Shown here in pieces: positions 15,884 through 24,919 of a stretch of DNA of 64,000 bases. Positions within the stretch are counted from its first letter, which is position 1; every line of letters begins with the position of its first letter. The DNA comes from Hyphomicrobiales bacterium. Lineage in GTDB: Bacteria; Pseudomonadota; Alphaproteobacteria; Rhizobiales; Rhizobiaceae. A program made the position numbers and the translations under genes. Location: positions 524,131 through 588,130 of the forward strand of contig UICE01000004.1 of the NCBI GenBank assembly GCA_900471815.1, read 5' to 3'. A model generated the notes under the pieces. That model had not been told where the DNA came from. It did not search any database and saw nothing but the letters and a program-made list of their open reading frames with translations.

Positions 15884-17443
15884 ATGTTTAAGCAACTAGG
15901 CCTAGCGGCCACGGTGGCATTGACCCTCATTTTACCCAGTCATGCCGAAACTCTCAAATGGGGCGCGCCCCGTGATATTTACTCGCTCGATCCCTATTCC
16001 TACGGGGATAGCTATACGATTGCCTTCCTGAACCATGTATATGAAGGCCTCGTCAGATATGACGCGAAATTGCAGATTGAGCCTGCTCTTGCGACCTCAT
16101 GGGAAGTTGTCTCGGATAATGTCTGGCGCTTCCACCTGCGTCAGGGCGTCAAGTTCCACAATGGCGCAACGTTTACATCTGCGGATGTGCTGGCCTCGTT
16201 GACACGCGTGAGCGACAAGACATCGCCGCTTCGCGGTAATCTGCCGGCCTATAAATCAGCCAAGGTGGTTGATGACTATACGATCGATATTGAATTGACG
16301 GGGCCTTACCCGCTGCTCCTTAACGATCTTACCAATATTCACATTTTCGATGAGACTTGGCTGACCGACAACAATTCGCTGAAGCCAACCGATGTGGGTG
16401 CGAAGCTGGAAGGCTATGCGACCTATCATGCGAATGGAACCGGACCCTTCGTCGTTGAAAGCCGGGTGCCCGACAGCAAGACCATTCTGGTGAAGAATGC
16501 GCAATGGTGGGACAAGTCCGACAGCAATGTCGACCGCATCGAGTTTACACCCATCGTTTCGGCAGCAACCCGCGTTGCGGCGCTGCTTTCAGAAGAGATC
16601 AATTTCACGGACAATGCTCCATCGCAGGATATTCCGCGCCTTGCTGCTCAGCCAAACCTTAAAGTCATGGAGCGTACCGATCTTCGGACTGTGATGATCG
16701 GTTTCAACCGCAAGGCCAAGCTCGACAATGGCACGGAGAACAAGTTCAACGATCTGCGCGTGCGTCAGGCATTTGCTCATGCGCTCGACCCGCAACTGAT
16801 CCAGAAGCGTATCATGCGCGGCAAGTCCAGAACTGCCGGAGCAATCATTGCACCGGAAATTCCAGGCTATACGGAAGCGCTCGACAAGCCCGTACCATTT
16901 GATCCGGAACTGTCCAAAAAGCTACTGGCAGAAGCTGGCGCGACCGATTTACCCTTTACCTTCGTTTGCACCACCGACGCCTATGTCAATGAGGAAGAAC
17001 TGTGCCAGGGCATGATCAATATGCTCAGTCGCGGTGGTTTCAAGCCTCAGCTTGATATTGCGCCAGCCGCCGCACAAACGCCAAAACGCGCAAATGGCAA
17101 GGCGGATGTTTACCTGATCGGCTGGGCAAATGAGCCAATGCTCGACAGCTACTCCATCCTGCTTCAGATGATCCAGACAAAGACGGATAATGCCGGGGTC
17201 TTCAATTGGGGTGGATGGTCTTATCCTGAAATCGACAAGCTGATCGTCCAGGCGTCGACCGAAATGGACAGGCCCAAGCGGTTGGAACTTCAGACCAAGG
17301 CCCTGCAAATGGTCAAGGATGAGATCATCATGCTTCCTCTCCATCAGCAGCCCATGGCCTGGGTAATGACGGGCAAGGTCGATAGCATCGTTCAGCTGGC
17401 GGACAATAAACCTCGCCATTGGCTGACACATATTGCCAAATAA
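15884..17443 (+). CDS. Peptide-type ABC transporter substrate-binding protein 2 (SBP_bac_5)
   Basis: 519 residues from the ATG at 15884; the frame is open further upstream but that part spans the hairpin and has no protein character. Signal peptide residues 1-20 (MFKQLGLAATVALTLILPSHA). The mature protein is strongly similar to its neighbour along the whole length: ETLKWGAPRDIYSLDPYSYG, NHVYEGLVRY, LRQGVKFHNGATF, PKRANGKADVYLIGWANEPMLDSYS. The pair looks like a tandem duplication that has diverged in ligand-contact loops. Both would share the single permease pair encoded downstream, giving one importer with two receptors. Confidence 0.92.
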   Translation: MFKQLGLAATVALTLILPSHAETLKWGAPRDIYSLDPYSYGDSYTIAFLNHVYEGLVRYDAKLQIEPALATSWEVVSDNVWRFHLRQGVKFHNGATFTSADVLASLTRVSDKTSPLRGNLPAYKSAKVVDDYTIDIELTGPYPLLLNDLTNIHIFDETWLTDNNSLKPTDVGAKLEGYATYHANGTGPFVVESRVPDSKTILVKNAQWWDKSDSNVDRIEFTPIVSAATRVAALLSEEINFTDNAPSQDIPRLAAQPNLKVMERTDLRTVMIGFNRKAKLDNGTENKFNDLRVRQAFAHALDPQLIQKRIMRGKSRTAGAIIAPEIPGYTEALDKPVPFDPELSKKLLAEAGATDLPFTFVCTTDAYVNEEELCQGMINMLSRGGFKPQLDIAPAAAQTPKRANGKADVYLIGWANEPMLDSYSILLQMIQTKTDNAGVFNWGGWSYPEIDKLIVQASTEMDRPKRLELQTKALQMVKDEIIMLPLHQQPMAWVMTGKVDSIVQLADNKPRHWLTHIAK

Positions 17444-17451
17444 GTCTGGCG

Positions 17452-17478
17452 GTCGGCTTCGTTAGTTGCGAGGCGGAC
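17452..17478 (+). other. Intercistronic hairpin after binding-protein gene 2
   Basis: GTCGGCTTCG at 17452-17461 can pair with CGAGGCGGAC at 17469-17478 with one mismatch and one G-U pair, leaving the loop TTAGTTG. It fills the 54-bp gap between the binding-protein and permease genes and has no T run. It is placed like the other hairpins noted downstream of binding-protein genes in this window. Confidence 0.5.
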
Positions 17479-17497
17479 GGATTAGGGAGCGCACTAT

Positions 17498-18466
17498 ATG
17501 CTGGTTTTTATTGTGAGGCGTTTAGGAAACGCAATTCTGGTTATGCTCGCAGTAGCCATGCTCGCCTTCCTGATTTTCCGGCTCGCAGGTGATCCGGTTG
17601 AGTTGATGGCGAACGAACAGATGACGCAGGCAGACAGGAACGAGCTGCGCGAGCGGCTTGGTCTTAATGATGGTTTGCCAACGCAATATGTTCGCTTCGT
17701 CGTCAATGCAGCGCAGGGCAATTTCGGAATTTCCTACCGCAACGGACAGGATGTTCTGACGTTGATTGCCGACCGTTTTCCAGCAACGCTTGAGCTTGTG
17801 CTGGTGGCAACATTGATATCGCTTGTTCTTGGAATACCACTTGGCGTGCTCACCGCAATCAAGCGCGGCAAGTGGTACACTGAAGGATTGCAGTTCATTT
17901 CCATTGTAGGCGTGTCGTTACCGAGCTTTGTTGTCGGTATCCTGCTTATTCTGGTCTTCTCGGTCAGTCTGGGCTGGCTGCCCGCTTTCGGGCGCGGCGA
18001 CGTGGTCAAGCTTGGCTGGTGGTCGACGGGGCTTCTTACTCCATCGGGGCGTCTGGCGCTTATCCTGCCATCAATCGCGCTGTCGCTTTACCAGATCACG
18101 CTCATCATGCGGCTGGTGCGCGCCGAAATGCTGGAAGTGCTGCGTTCTGACTTTGTAAAGTTTGCGCGCGCGAGGGGTATCCCCCGTTGGCGGATTTATT
18201 TCCGGCACGCCTTGAGAAACTGCCTGATGCCCGTTGTCACCATGACCGCCATGAATATTGGTTCATTGATTGCTTTTGCCCTGATCACCGAGACCGTGTT
18301 CCAGTGGCCGGGAATGGGTATGCTGTTTATTCAGGCGGTGACATTCATCGATATACCGGTCATGGCCGCATATCTGTGCATCATTTCTTTCATTTTCGTT
18401 GTTCTGAACATGCTGGTGGATATTGCTTATGCAGTGATCGATCCCCGCTTGCGCAGCACACGCTAG
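17498..18466 (+). CDS. Peptide-type ABC transporter permease (DppB type)
   Basis: 322 residues with six membrane segments. The start MLVFIVRRLGNAILVMLAVAM, then AFLIFRLAGDPVELM, the loop RNELRERLGLNDGLPTQYVRFV, and the EAA loop LRSDFVKFARARGIPRWRIYFRHALRN identify a DppB/OppB-type subunit. The C-terminus ends DIAYAVIDPRLR, the usual terminus. It is 54 bp after the second binding-protein gene and 16 bp before the partner permease gene. Confidence 0.93.
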   Translation: MLVFIVRRLGNAILVMLAVAMLAFLIFRLAGDPVELMANEQMTQADRNELRERLGLNDGLPTQYVRFVVNAAQGNFGISYRNGQDVLTLIADRFPATLELVLVATLISLVLGIPLGVLTAIKRGKWYTEGLQFISIVGVSLPSFVVGILLILVFSVSLGWLPAFGRGDVVKLGWWSTGLLTPSGRLALILPSIALSLYQITLIMRLVRAEMLEVLRSDFVKFARARGIPRWRIYFRHALRNCLMPVVTMTAMNIGSLIAFALITETVFQWPGMGMLFIQAVTFIDIPVMAAYLCIISFIFVVLNMLVDIAYAVIDPRLRSTR

Positions 18467-18482
18467 AGCAGAGACCGGATCA

Positions 18483-19442
18483 ATGACCATTGATGCAACC
18501 AAGCCACCCAAATTGCCAAGACCGGCGCGACCGCCTTTGCACAAGCGCATTCGCAACAGTGACCTGTGGTGGTCGTTCAAGCATAGCAAGGTTGCGATTG
18601 CGGGCGCGGTCATATTGGCAGTGCTCATTCTGACAGCGGTTTTCGCGCCGCTGATCGCCATGCAAAATCCCTATGATGGTGCGCAGCTCGACATGTGGAA
18701 AGCAGAGCTTCCACCTTATTGGCAGGAAGGTGGCGAGTGGCCCTATCTGCTCGGAACCGATACGCAGGGCCGCGACATGCTTTCGGCAATTTTGTACGGG
18801 ACGCGGATTTCCATTTTCATCGGCATAGCATCCGTGGCGCTCTCCTTACTGATCGGCATGAGTGCGGGTCTGGTAGCCGGTTATTTCGAGGGTTTCATAG
18901 ACAATCTTCTGATGCGCATAGGCGACATAACGCTGTCCATTCCTACTATTCTAGTTGCCATACTGGTTTCGACAGTGGTGAGGCAGATGTTGCCAGCAGA
19001 CCTTCGCGAGATGGGCGCCTCAGCCGTGTTGGTGTTTGCGATCGCCCTGTCCGCATGGGTTCAATATGCAAGAACAGTCCGCGCCCAGACGATTGTGGAA
19101 TGCGGCAAGGACTATGTGCATGCGGCACGGCTGATCAAGGTTCCTGCGCGCAGGATCATGGGCAAACATATTCTCCCAAATACGCTCACGCCCGTGCTCG
19201 TCGCCGCCACCTTGAATTTCGGCATGGCCATTTTGACGGAAGCCACGCTGTCCTTTCTGGGTATCGGCATGCCGCCAAGCCAGCCGTCACTCGGAACTTT
19301 GATCCGTATCGGCAATCAGTTTCTGTTTTCCGGTTCGTGGTGGATCGTGCTCTTCCCGGTGCTTCAGCTGTGCCTGCTCGTCGTTGCAGTTAATCTGATC
19401 GGCGATTGGCTGCGTGACGCCCTGAATCCAAAATTGAGGTAG
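18483..19442 (+). CDS. Peptide-type ABC transporter permease (DppC type)
   Basis: 319 residues. After a basic, proline-rich cytoplasmic head comes a first helix (VAIAGAVILAVLILTAVFAPL), then a long periplasmic loop with LLGTDTQGRDMLSAILYGTR, the DppC-type signature. The EAA loop is CGKDYVHAARLIKVPARRIMGKHILPN, and the C-terminus is LIGDWLRDALNPKLR. It partners the DppB-type protein. Its TAG stop lies within the ribosome binding region of the amidohydrolase gene seven bases further on, so transport and catabolic genes are one transcript. Confidence 0.93.
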   Translation: MTIDATKPPKLPRPARPPLHKRIRNSDLWWSFKHSKVAIAGAVILAVLILTAVFAPLIAMQNPYDGAQLDMWKAELPPYWQEGGEWPYLLGTDTQGRDMLSAILYGTRISIFIGIASVALSLLIGMSAGLVAGYFEGFIDNLLMRIGDITLSIPTILVAILVSTVVRQMLPADLREMGASAVLVFAIALSAWVQYARTVRAQTIVECGKDYVHAARLIKVPARRIMGKHILPNTLTPVLVAATLNFGMAILTEATLSFLGIGMPPSQPSLGTLIRIGNQFLFSGSWWIVLFPVLQLCLLVVAVNLIGDWLRDALNPKLR

Positions 19443-19449
19443 ATGATTT

Positions 19450-20643
19450 ATGACCGATTTGCTGCTGCGCAATGTGCGACCCATGGCTGGCGAGACCTGC
19501 GATATCCTTATCGAGAACGGTGAAATTTCCGGTTTCGGTCGTTTCGAGCCCAAGCCCGGCATGGCGGTGGAAGATGGGGGCAACTCTATCGTTATCCCCG
19601 GTCTTATCGATGCGCATACACATCTCGACAAGACCACATGGGGCATGCCCTGGCATGTGAATAATCGCGCGGCGATCCTGCGCGAGCGTATCGACTTTGA
19701 GCGGGAAAACCGCAGCGATATCGGGATTGACCCGCATCGCCAATCCATGCGCCACGCGATCGGACTGGCGGCCCACGGCGCAACCCATATACGCAGCCAT
19801 GTCGATATTGATCCCACCCATGGGCTTTCCATTGTCGAGGGCGTTTGGGAAACCCGCGAAAAACTGCGCGATATCATCGATATCGAGATTGTCGCATTTC
19901 CGCAGTCCGGCCTCATGGTCATGCCCGGAACGAAGGAACTGCTTGATGAAGCGCTTGCTCAGGGCTGTGAAGTTCTGGGCGGCATCGACCCATGCGGCAT
20001 TGACCGCGATCCCAAGGGGCAGTTGGACACGATATTTGCTCTGGCAGTCAAGCATCAGCGGCCAATCGACATCCACCTCCATGAGACAGGCGATCTTGGT
20101 GCCTTCACGATGGAGCTGATTTTCGAGCGTATCCGCGCCAATGGCATGCAGGGAAAAGTCGCCATAAGTCATGCTTTCGCGCTCGGCATGAATGATTATC
20201 TGCGCGTCGGCAAACTGATTGATGAGCTAGCCGCGCTGGATGTGGCAATCCTTACAACCGGCGCGCCATCAGCGACAGTGCCATCCGTCATGAGGCTCAA
20301 GGAAGCAGGCGTTCGGGTTGGCGGCGGATGCGATGGCATTCGCGATACATGGGGGCCTTGGGGCCAGCCTGATATGCTCGACCGTGCCAAGATCATCGGC
20401 ATGAAAAACGGAATGCGGAAAGATCACGAGTTGGAGCATGTCCTGCACATTGTCTCGCAGGGTGGTGCTGATGTCATGCGGATCGAAGGATATGGCCTGA
20501 ACATTGGATGCAATGCGGACATGACATTGCTTACGGGCGAGACGCTTGCCCATGCTGTTGTTGACGTGGCGCCGCGTCCATTGGTTATCAAGCGCGGGCG
20601 CGTGACAGCCCGCGCCGGTCAAGCCATTGTGGATATGCCATGA
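19450..20643 (+). CDS. Amidohydrolase of the cytosine-deaminase-like subfamily
   Basis: 397 residues with a complete metal site. After a short N-terminal beta sandwich come IPGLIDAHTHLDKT (His56, His58), IDIHLHETGD (His209, His211, Glu212), ISHAFALG (His241) and GGGCDGIRDTWGPWG (Asp295). The HLHE and CDGIRDTWGPWG motifs resemble those of bacterial cytosine deaminase (CodA) and related N-heterocycle deaminases. No signal peptide, so cytosolic. It is coded seven bases after the permease gene, and its stop overlaps the next amidohydrolase gene (ATGA). Likely role: hydrolysis or deamination of an imported cyclic amide or pyrimidine-like compound; the exact substrate is unknown. Confidence 0.85.
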   Translation: MTDLLLRNVRPMAGETCDILIENGEISGFGRFEPKPGMAVEDGGNSIVIPGLIDAHTHLDKTTWGMPWHVNNRAAILRERIDFERENRSDIGIDPHRQSMRHAIGLAAHGATHIRSHVDIDPTHGLSIVEGVWETREKLRDIIDIEIVAFPQSGLMVMPGTKELLDEALAQGCEVLGGIDPCGIDRDPKGQLDTIFALAVKHQRPIDIHLHETGDLGAFTMELIFERIRANGMQGKVAISHAFALGMNDYLRVGKLIDELAALDVAILTTGAPSATVPSVMRLKEAGVRVGGGCDGIRDTWGPWGQPDMLDRAKIIGMKNGMRKDHELEHVLHIVSQGGADVMRIEGYGLNIGCNADMTLLTGETLAHAVVDVAPRPLVIKRGRVTARAGQAIVDMP

Positions 20644-22133
20644 CAGGAAATCTGGATAGTTTGCAACTCGGCGTCAGGTCGGCAGGCAGGACATTGCTGA
20701 CCGCCGATTGGGTGCTTGGTCACAGCGATGGCACTCATCGCCTGTTCCGCAAGGGAGAGGTTGTGTTCGAAGATGGCAAGGTGCTTTTCGTCGGCCATAA
20801 TTTTGCGGGCGAGGTGGCTCGCCGCGTCGATTTTGGAAAGGCTTTGATCAGCCCGGGACTGATCGATCTGGACGCCTTGTCCGATTTGGATACGACTATT
20901 CTGGGTATCGACAACCATCCCGGTTGGGCGAAGGGCCGTGTCTGGCCGCGATCCTATGTTGAAGCCGGTCCCTATGAAATGTACACGCCGGAGGAACTGG
21001 CTTTTCAAAAGCGGTTTGCCTTTGGACAATTGCTTTTGAACGGCATAACGACGGCGGCTCCCATCGCTTCGCTTTTCTATCGCGAATGGGGCGAAACAGT
21101 CGCCGAATTCGAAGCGGCAGCGGATGCAGCGGAGGAAATGGGTCTGCGGGTCTATCTCAGCCCTGCCTATCGTGCTGGCGGCATGGTGCTGGAAAGTCCG
21201 GGCCAGATCATTCCCGTCTTTGATGAAGAACGCGGGCTACGCGGTTTGGACGATGCAGTGCGATTTATCGCAGAGCATTCGGGGCGGGGCGGCGATCTTG
21301 TGCGCGGCATGCTTACGCCGGATCGGGTGGAAACCTGTACAATAGAATTGCTCAAGCGCACGGACGCTGCTGCGCAGGAACTTGGCTGCAAGATACGCCT
21401 GCATATGGCGCAGGGCATAATGGAAGTTGAAACAGTGCGGGCGCTGCATGGCACGACGGCACCCATTTGGCTTGCCAAGCATGGATTGCTGAGTGAGCGG
21501 CTGATTGCGCCGCATGCGACCAACGCAACTGAAGAAGACTTGCGCCTCTATGCGGAAAACAATGTTTCCATCGTTCATTGCCCGCTGGTTTCAGCTCGTG
21601 GCGGAAACACGCTCAATTCCTTCTCTGCCTGCCGCAGCCGAGGCATCAATATCGCAATGGGTACCGATACGGCCCCGGCGGATATGTTGATGAATCTGCT
21701 GGTCGGTTTGATAACCTCCCGCATCAATGATGGCGTGCCGGACCGCGTGCGTTCTGCTGATCTTTTTGATGCGGCGACCCTTGGCGGGGCAAAGGCTTTG
21801 GGCAGAACGGATATTGGCCAGCTATCGCCGGGGTCGCGGGCGGATATTGCGGTGTTTGGCCTTGATGATGTGATCATGACACCGGCAATTGATCCGATCA
21901 CAACGCTTGTCACAGGCGGATCAGGCAAGGTGACACGCGCGACGTTTGTCGACGGACGACTTTCAATGCTTGGCGGCAAGGTTGCAGGTATCGACATGCA
22001 GTCCGCGCAGCTACAGGCGCAGGAACAGTTCGACCGCCTTGTCGCAAAATATCCGGAACGAAGCTGGGCGCATCCGCCGCTATCCGAGATATTTCCTTCC
22101 AGCTATCCAATGGAGAGCAACGCAAATGGGTGA
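20640..22133 (+). CDS. Second amidohydrolase (chlorohydrolase/deaminase type) lacking the HxH motif
   Basis: 497 residues of the TRZ/ATZ-like amidohydrolase family. The first metal motif, normally PGLxxxHxH, reads SPGLIDLDALSDLD, so the two histidines are replaced (Asp78 and Leu80). The later ligands are present: His255 in IRLHMAQG, His292 in IAPHATNAT and Asp343 in AMGTDTAPADML, followed by LLVGLITSRINDG and GRTDIGQLSPGSRADIAVF. Loss of HxH suggests a mononuclear metal site bound differently or a changed chemistry. Start ATG overlaps the preceding stop (ATGA), and its end overlaps the next ATPase gene by eight bases. Function unknown, presumably acting on the same imported compound. Confidence 0.82.
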   Translation: MTGNLDSLQLGVRSAGRTLLTADWVLGHSDGTHRLFRKGEVVFEDGKVLFVGHNFAGEVARRVDFGKALISPGLIDLDALSDLDTTILGIDNHPGWAKGRVWPRSYVEAGPYEMYTPEELAFQKRFAFGQLLLNGITTAAPIASLFYREWGETVAEFEAAADAAEEMGLRVYLSPAYRAGGMVLESPGQIIPVFDEERGLRGLDDAVRFIAEHSGRGGDLVRGMLTPDRVETCTIELLKRTDAAAQELGCKIRLHMAQGIMEVETVRALHGTTAPIWLAKHGLLSERLIAPHATNATEEDLRLYAENNVSIVHCPLVSARGGNTLNSFSACRSRGINIAMGTDTAPADMLMNLLVGLITSRINDGVPDRVRSADLFDAATLGGAKALGRTDIGQLSPGSRADIAVFGLDDVIMTPAIDPITTLVTGGSGKVTRATFVDGRLSMLGGKVAGIDMQSAQLQAQEQFDRLVAKYPERSWAHPPLSEIFPSSYPMESNANG

Positions 22134-23112
22134 AGCAGCCGGTCAACTCATTCTTGACGTTCGTAACCTCAGGGTGGAATTTCCCGGCCGCCATGGCACG
22201 GTCACCGCGCTTTCGGATGTCAGCCTCGACATAAGGGCTGGCGAAATCCTTGGTGTGGTTGGCGAGTCCGGCGCAGGGAAGTCGATGGCCGGTCTGTCCA
22301 TACTGGGACTGCTGGAACGGCCCGGCCATATTAGCGGTGGCGAAATCTGGCTCGAACAACGGCGGATCGACACGCTCGACGATTATGAGATGGAGAAGAT
22401 TCGGGGGCGCAAGATTGGCGCGATCTTTCAGGACCCGCTGACCTCACTCAATCCTCTGTTCACGGTCGGCGCGCAGTTGACCGAAACAATCCGTCAACAT
22501 CTGGATATGAACAAGGCACAGGCGAAAGCACGGGCGATTGAACTGCTGGGCGAGGTGGGCATTCCTTCACCTTCCGAGCGTGTCGATCATTATCCGCATC
22601 AGTTTTCCGGCGGCATGCGGCAAAGAGTGGTTATTGCCTTGGCGCTTGCCGCATCGCCCCGGCTGATCATTGCCGACGAACCGACAACGGCGCTTGATGT
22701 TTCCATTCAGGCGCAGATCATTTCACTGTTGCGCCGACTGTGCAAGGAAAAGCAAACCGCCATCATGCTTGTCACCCACGATATGGGCGTCATTGCTGAA
22801 GCCGCGGACCGGGTTGCTGTGATGTATGCGGGGCGGCTGATCGAGGTCGGGCCAGTGGAACAGGTGCTGCACGCGTCCAAACATCCCTATACGCGCGGCC
22901 TTATGGCCTCCATTCCGGCGCTCGCTGCCCGGGTCGAACGGCTCAACCAGATCGATGGCTCCATGCCACGGCTTGATGCCATTCCTGATGGCTGCGCCTT
23001 TAACACACGCTGCAAATCGGCTGGTCCGCGCTGTACCCGCGAGCAGCCGGTTCTGATCCCGGCCGGTGCTGGTGCGAGCGCCTGTTGGCTGAATGCGGGA
23101 GGAGTTGCATAA
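22126..23112 (+). CDS. Peptide-type ABC transporter ATP-binding protein (DppD type)
   Basis: 328 residues from the ATG at 22126; a longer frame from 21946 runs through the end of the amidohydrolase gene and is rejected. Walker A GESGAGKS near residue 44, signature FSGGMRQR, Walker [13 protein letters not shown], switch histidine in VTHDMGV. The C-terminal oligopeptide extension has KHPYTRGLMASIP and cysteines in CAFNTRCKSAGPRC, the DppD/OppD iron-sulfur-type motif. It overlaps the preceding gene by eight bases and touches the next gene (TAATG). Confidence 0.93.
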   Translation: MGEAAGQLILDVRNLRVEFPGRHGTVTALSDVSLDIRAGEILGVVGESGAGKSMAGLSILGLLERPGHISGGEIWLEQRRIDTLDDYEMEKIRGRKIGAIFQDPLTSLNPLFTVGAQLTETIRQHLDMNKAQAKARAIELLGEVGIPSPSERVDHYPHQFSGGMRQRVVIALALAASPRLIIADEPTTALDVSIQAQIISLLRRLCKEKQTAIMLVTHDMGVIAEAADRVAVMYAGRLIEVGPVEQVLHASKHPYTRGLMASIPALAARVERLNQIDGSMPRLDAIPDGCAFNTRCKSAGPRCTREQPVLIPAGAGASACWLNAGGVA

Positions 23113-24104
23113 TGGATATTCAACAAAAAATGCCGGCCTTTACCGCAGAGCGCCTTGTCAAGACATTTGATGTTTCCGCGCCATGGCTCAGCCGCGTGCT
23201 GGAGCGCAAGCCGCGCCAATATCTCCATGCTGTTAACGATATCAGTTTTACCGTGCCTGCCGGTGGATGCCTGAGCATTGTCGGCGAAAGCGGTTGCGGC
23301 AAATCCACCGTTGCACGCCTTGTGACGGGACTGCACCGGCCAACCAGCGGTGCGCTTCGCTTTGCACCCGGCGCGCAGGGCGCGCCTCTTTCCGTGCAGA
23401 TGATTTTCCAAGACCCGTTTGCATCGCTCAATCCGCGTTGGCGCGTCAAGAACATTGTCGCCGAGCCCCTGCGTGAATTGAAGTTGCTGAAGACACGAGC
23501 AGAGATTGCGGATCGCGTTGAGGAATTGCTTCAGATTGTCGGCCTGTCGATCTCCGATGGCGAAAAATTCCCGCATGAGTTTTCGGGCGGACAGCGACAG
23601 CGCATATCGATTGCGCGCGCGCTCGCCAGCGAACCGGAATTTCTCGTATGCGATGAACCGACTTCTGCACTCGATGTGTCTGTTCAGGCCCAAGTTCTCA
23701 ATCTTATGCGCAAACTGCAGGACGAACTCGGCCTGACCTATCTTTTCATCAGCCACGATATGAGTGTCGTCCGGCACATGTCGGATCGCATTGCCGTTAT
23801 GTATCTCGGCCGGATCGTGGAAGAGGGTGATACGGAAAAGCTTTTCGCCGACCCTCGCCATCCCTATACGCAGCTTCTGCTGCAGACGATCCCGAATGTG
23901 CAGAACCCGAACAGAAATCGCGCACCCGCCAGCGGTGAAGTGCCAAGCCCGCTCAAGCCGCCTTCAGGCTGCACATTTCATCCGCGCTGTCCGATTGCAA
24001 CAAAGCGATGCTCAGTGGAAATTCCCGAAGTGCGCATGTTGAGCAATGGCACCCGCATTGCCTGTCATCTGGTCGATGAACGCGAAGCCGCCGTGGCGCT
24101 ATGA
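23112..24104 (+). CDS. Peptide-type ABC transporter ATP-binding protein (DppF type)
   Basis: 330 residues from the ATG at 23112, which shares one base with the previous stop and has GGAGGAG eleven bases upstream. Walker A GESGCGKS near residue 60, signature FSGGQRQR, Walker B LVCDEPTSALD, switch histidine in ISHDMSV. The C-terminal part has DPRHPYTQLLLQTIP and CTFHPRCPIATKRC, as in DppF/OppF. With the DppD-type subunit it powers the importer for this cluster. It is the last plus-strand gene of the operon, convergent with the GntR gene that ends ten bases further on. Confidence 0.93.
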   Translation: MDIQQKMPAFTAERLVKTFDVSAPWLSRVLERKPRQYLHAVNDISFTVPAGGCLSIVGESGCGKSTVARLVTGLHRPTSGALRFAPGAQGAPLSVQMIFQDPFASLNPRWRVKNIVAEPLRELKLLKTRAEIADRVEELLQIVGLSISDGEKFPHEFSGGQRQRISIARALASEPEFLVCDEPTSALDVSVQAQVLNLMRKLQDELGLTYLFISHDMSVVRHMSDRIAVMYLGRIVEEGDTEKLFADPRHPYTQLLLQTIPNVQNPNRNRAPASGEVPSPLKPPSGCTFHPRCPIATKRCSVEIPEVRMLSNGTRIACHLVDEREAAVAL

Positions 24105-24114
24105 GACAGGGTAT

Positions 24115-24792
24115 TTATGCCAGGGCGGACTTCAGATCATGAGGCTGGTCGCGGATTTCGCTCAGGTCAAGCTCGGTTTCGACATGTTCCAGATGATGCT
24201 CCATAAGCTTTGTCGCAGTCTCTGGATCGCCACGGGCAATCGCTTCAACAATATCCGCGTGCTCGTCCGGGCCGCAATTGAAGCGATTGGTATTGCGGTA
24301 GACCGCCGTAATCAGCGAGCTTCTGGAAATCAGATCGCGCATCGTAGCAAAGAGGAAGTCGGAACTGGCAACTTCGGCAAGCAGCAAGTGAAAGCCGCCG
24401 GACAATTTGATAATATCGGTCGTGATGTTCTGGGCGTTGGCGGTTCTTTCCTTGGCAACGTGGGTTCGCAGTCTTGTGACATTGGCCTTGGAGATGGATT
24501 TGCAAAGCCGGTCTACGATGCACCTTTCGACCGCTCTTCGTACGAAGAATACGTCGCGTGCTTCTTCCACCGAGGGCTGGCAAACGAAGGCACCGCGATT
24601 GGGGATGATCGTGACAAGACCGTCGCGCTCCAGCGCGGCAAGAGCCTGGCGGACGCGTGCGCGACTGACATCAAAAATCGCTGCGAGCTGGCCTTCTTTA
24701 AGCTGGACGCCTGGACGAAGCCGCCGCTCGGCGATGGAAAGCCAGACACGTTCAACAATATCCTGTGCAGAAACCCCTGTTTGTTCAGTCAT
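24115..24792 (-). CDS. GntR family (FCD) transcriptional regulator of the amidohydrolase cluster
   Basis: 225 residues. The winged-helix head spans about 8-75 (IVERVWLSIAERRLRPGVQLKEGQLAAIFDVSRARVRQALAALERDGLVTIIPNRGAFV), followed by an FCD domain (EEARDVFFVRRAVERCIVDRL, HLLLAEVASSDFLF, EHADIVEAIARGDPETATKLMEHHLEHVE). AGGAGG precedes the ATG. It is transcribed away from the flavin reductase gene at 24920; the gap between them contains at least two copies of the motif ATTGTnnACnAT, the same element found before the binding-protein operon and the MarR-like gene. This makes it the best candidate for the regulator of the whole cluster. Confidence 0.9.
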   Translation of the reverse strand: MTEQTGVSAQDIVERVWLSIAERRLRPGVQLKEGQLAAIFDVSRARVRQALAALERDGLVTIIPNRGAFVCQPSVEEARDVFFVRRAVERCIVDRLCKSISKANVTRLRTHVAKERTANAQNITTDIIKLSGGFHLLLAEVASSDFLFATMRDLISRSSLITAVYRNTNRFNCGPDEHADIVEAIARGDPETATKLMEHHLEHVETELDLSEIRDQPHDLKSALA

Positions 24793-24849
24793 TTGCGCGC
24801 CTCCTCTTGAACACAGACATTCGCGATCAAACGAAAAATGTCAACTTAT

Positions 24850-24896
24850 TTTGTCTGCATAATTGTAGACAATTAATACTAGAAATTGTACACGAT
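24850..24896. promoter_or_regulatory. Operator array in the divergent GntR/flavin reductase promoter
   Basis: ATTGTAGACAAT at 24862-24873 is a near-perfect palindrome identical in 11 of 12 positions to the sites at 14125 and 26321. A weaker copy, TTTGTCTGCATA at 24850-24861, is directly adjacent, and ATTGTACACGAT lies at 24885-24896. A TGTCAAC half-site sits at 24839-24845. The array lies between the start of the regulator gene and the start of the flavin reductase gene and could control both directions. Confidence 0.72.
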
Positions 24897-24919
24897 AATT
24901 ATAGAGAGGGGAGGTTGCA

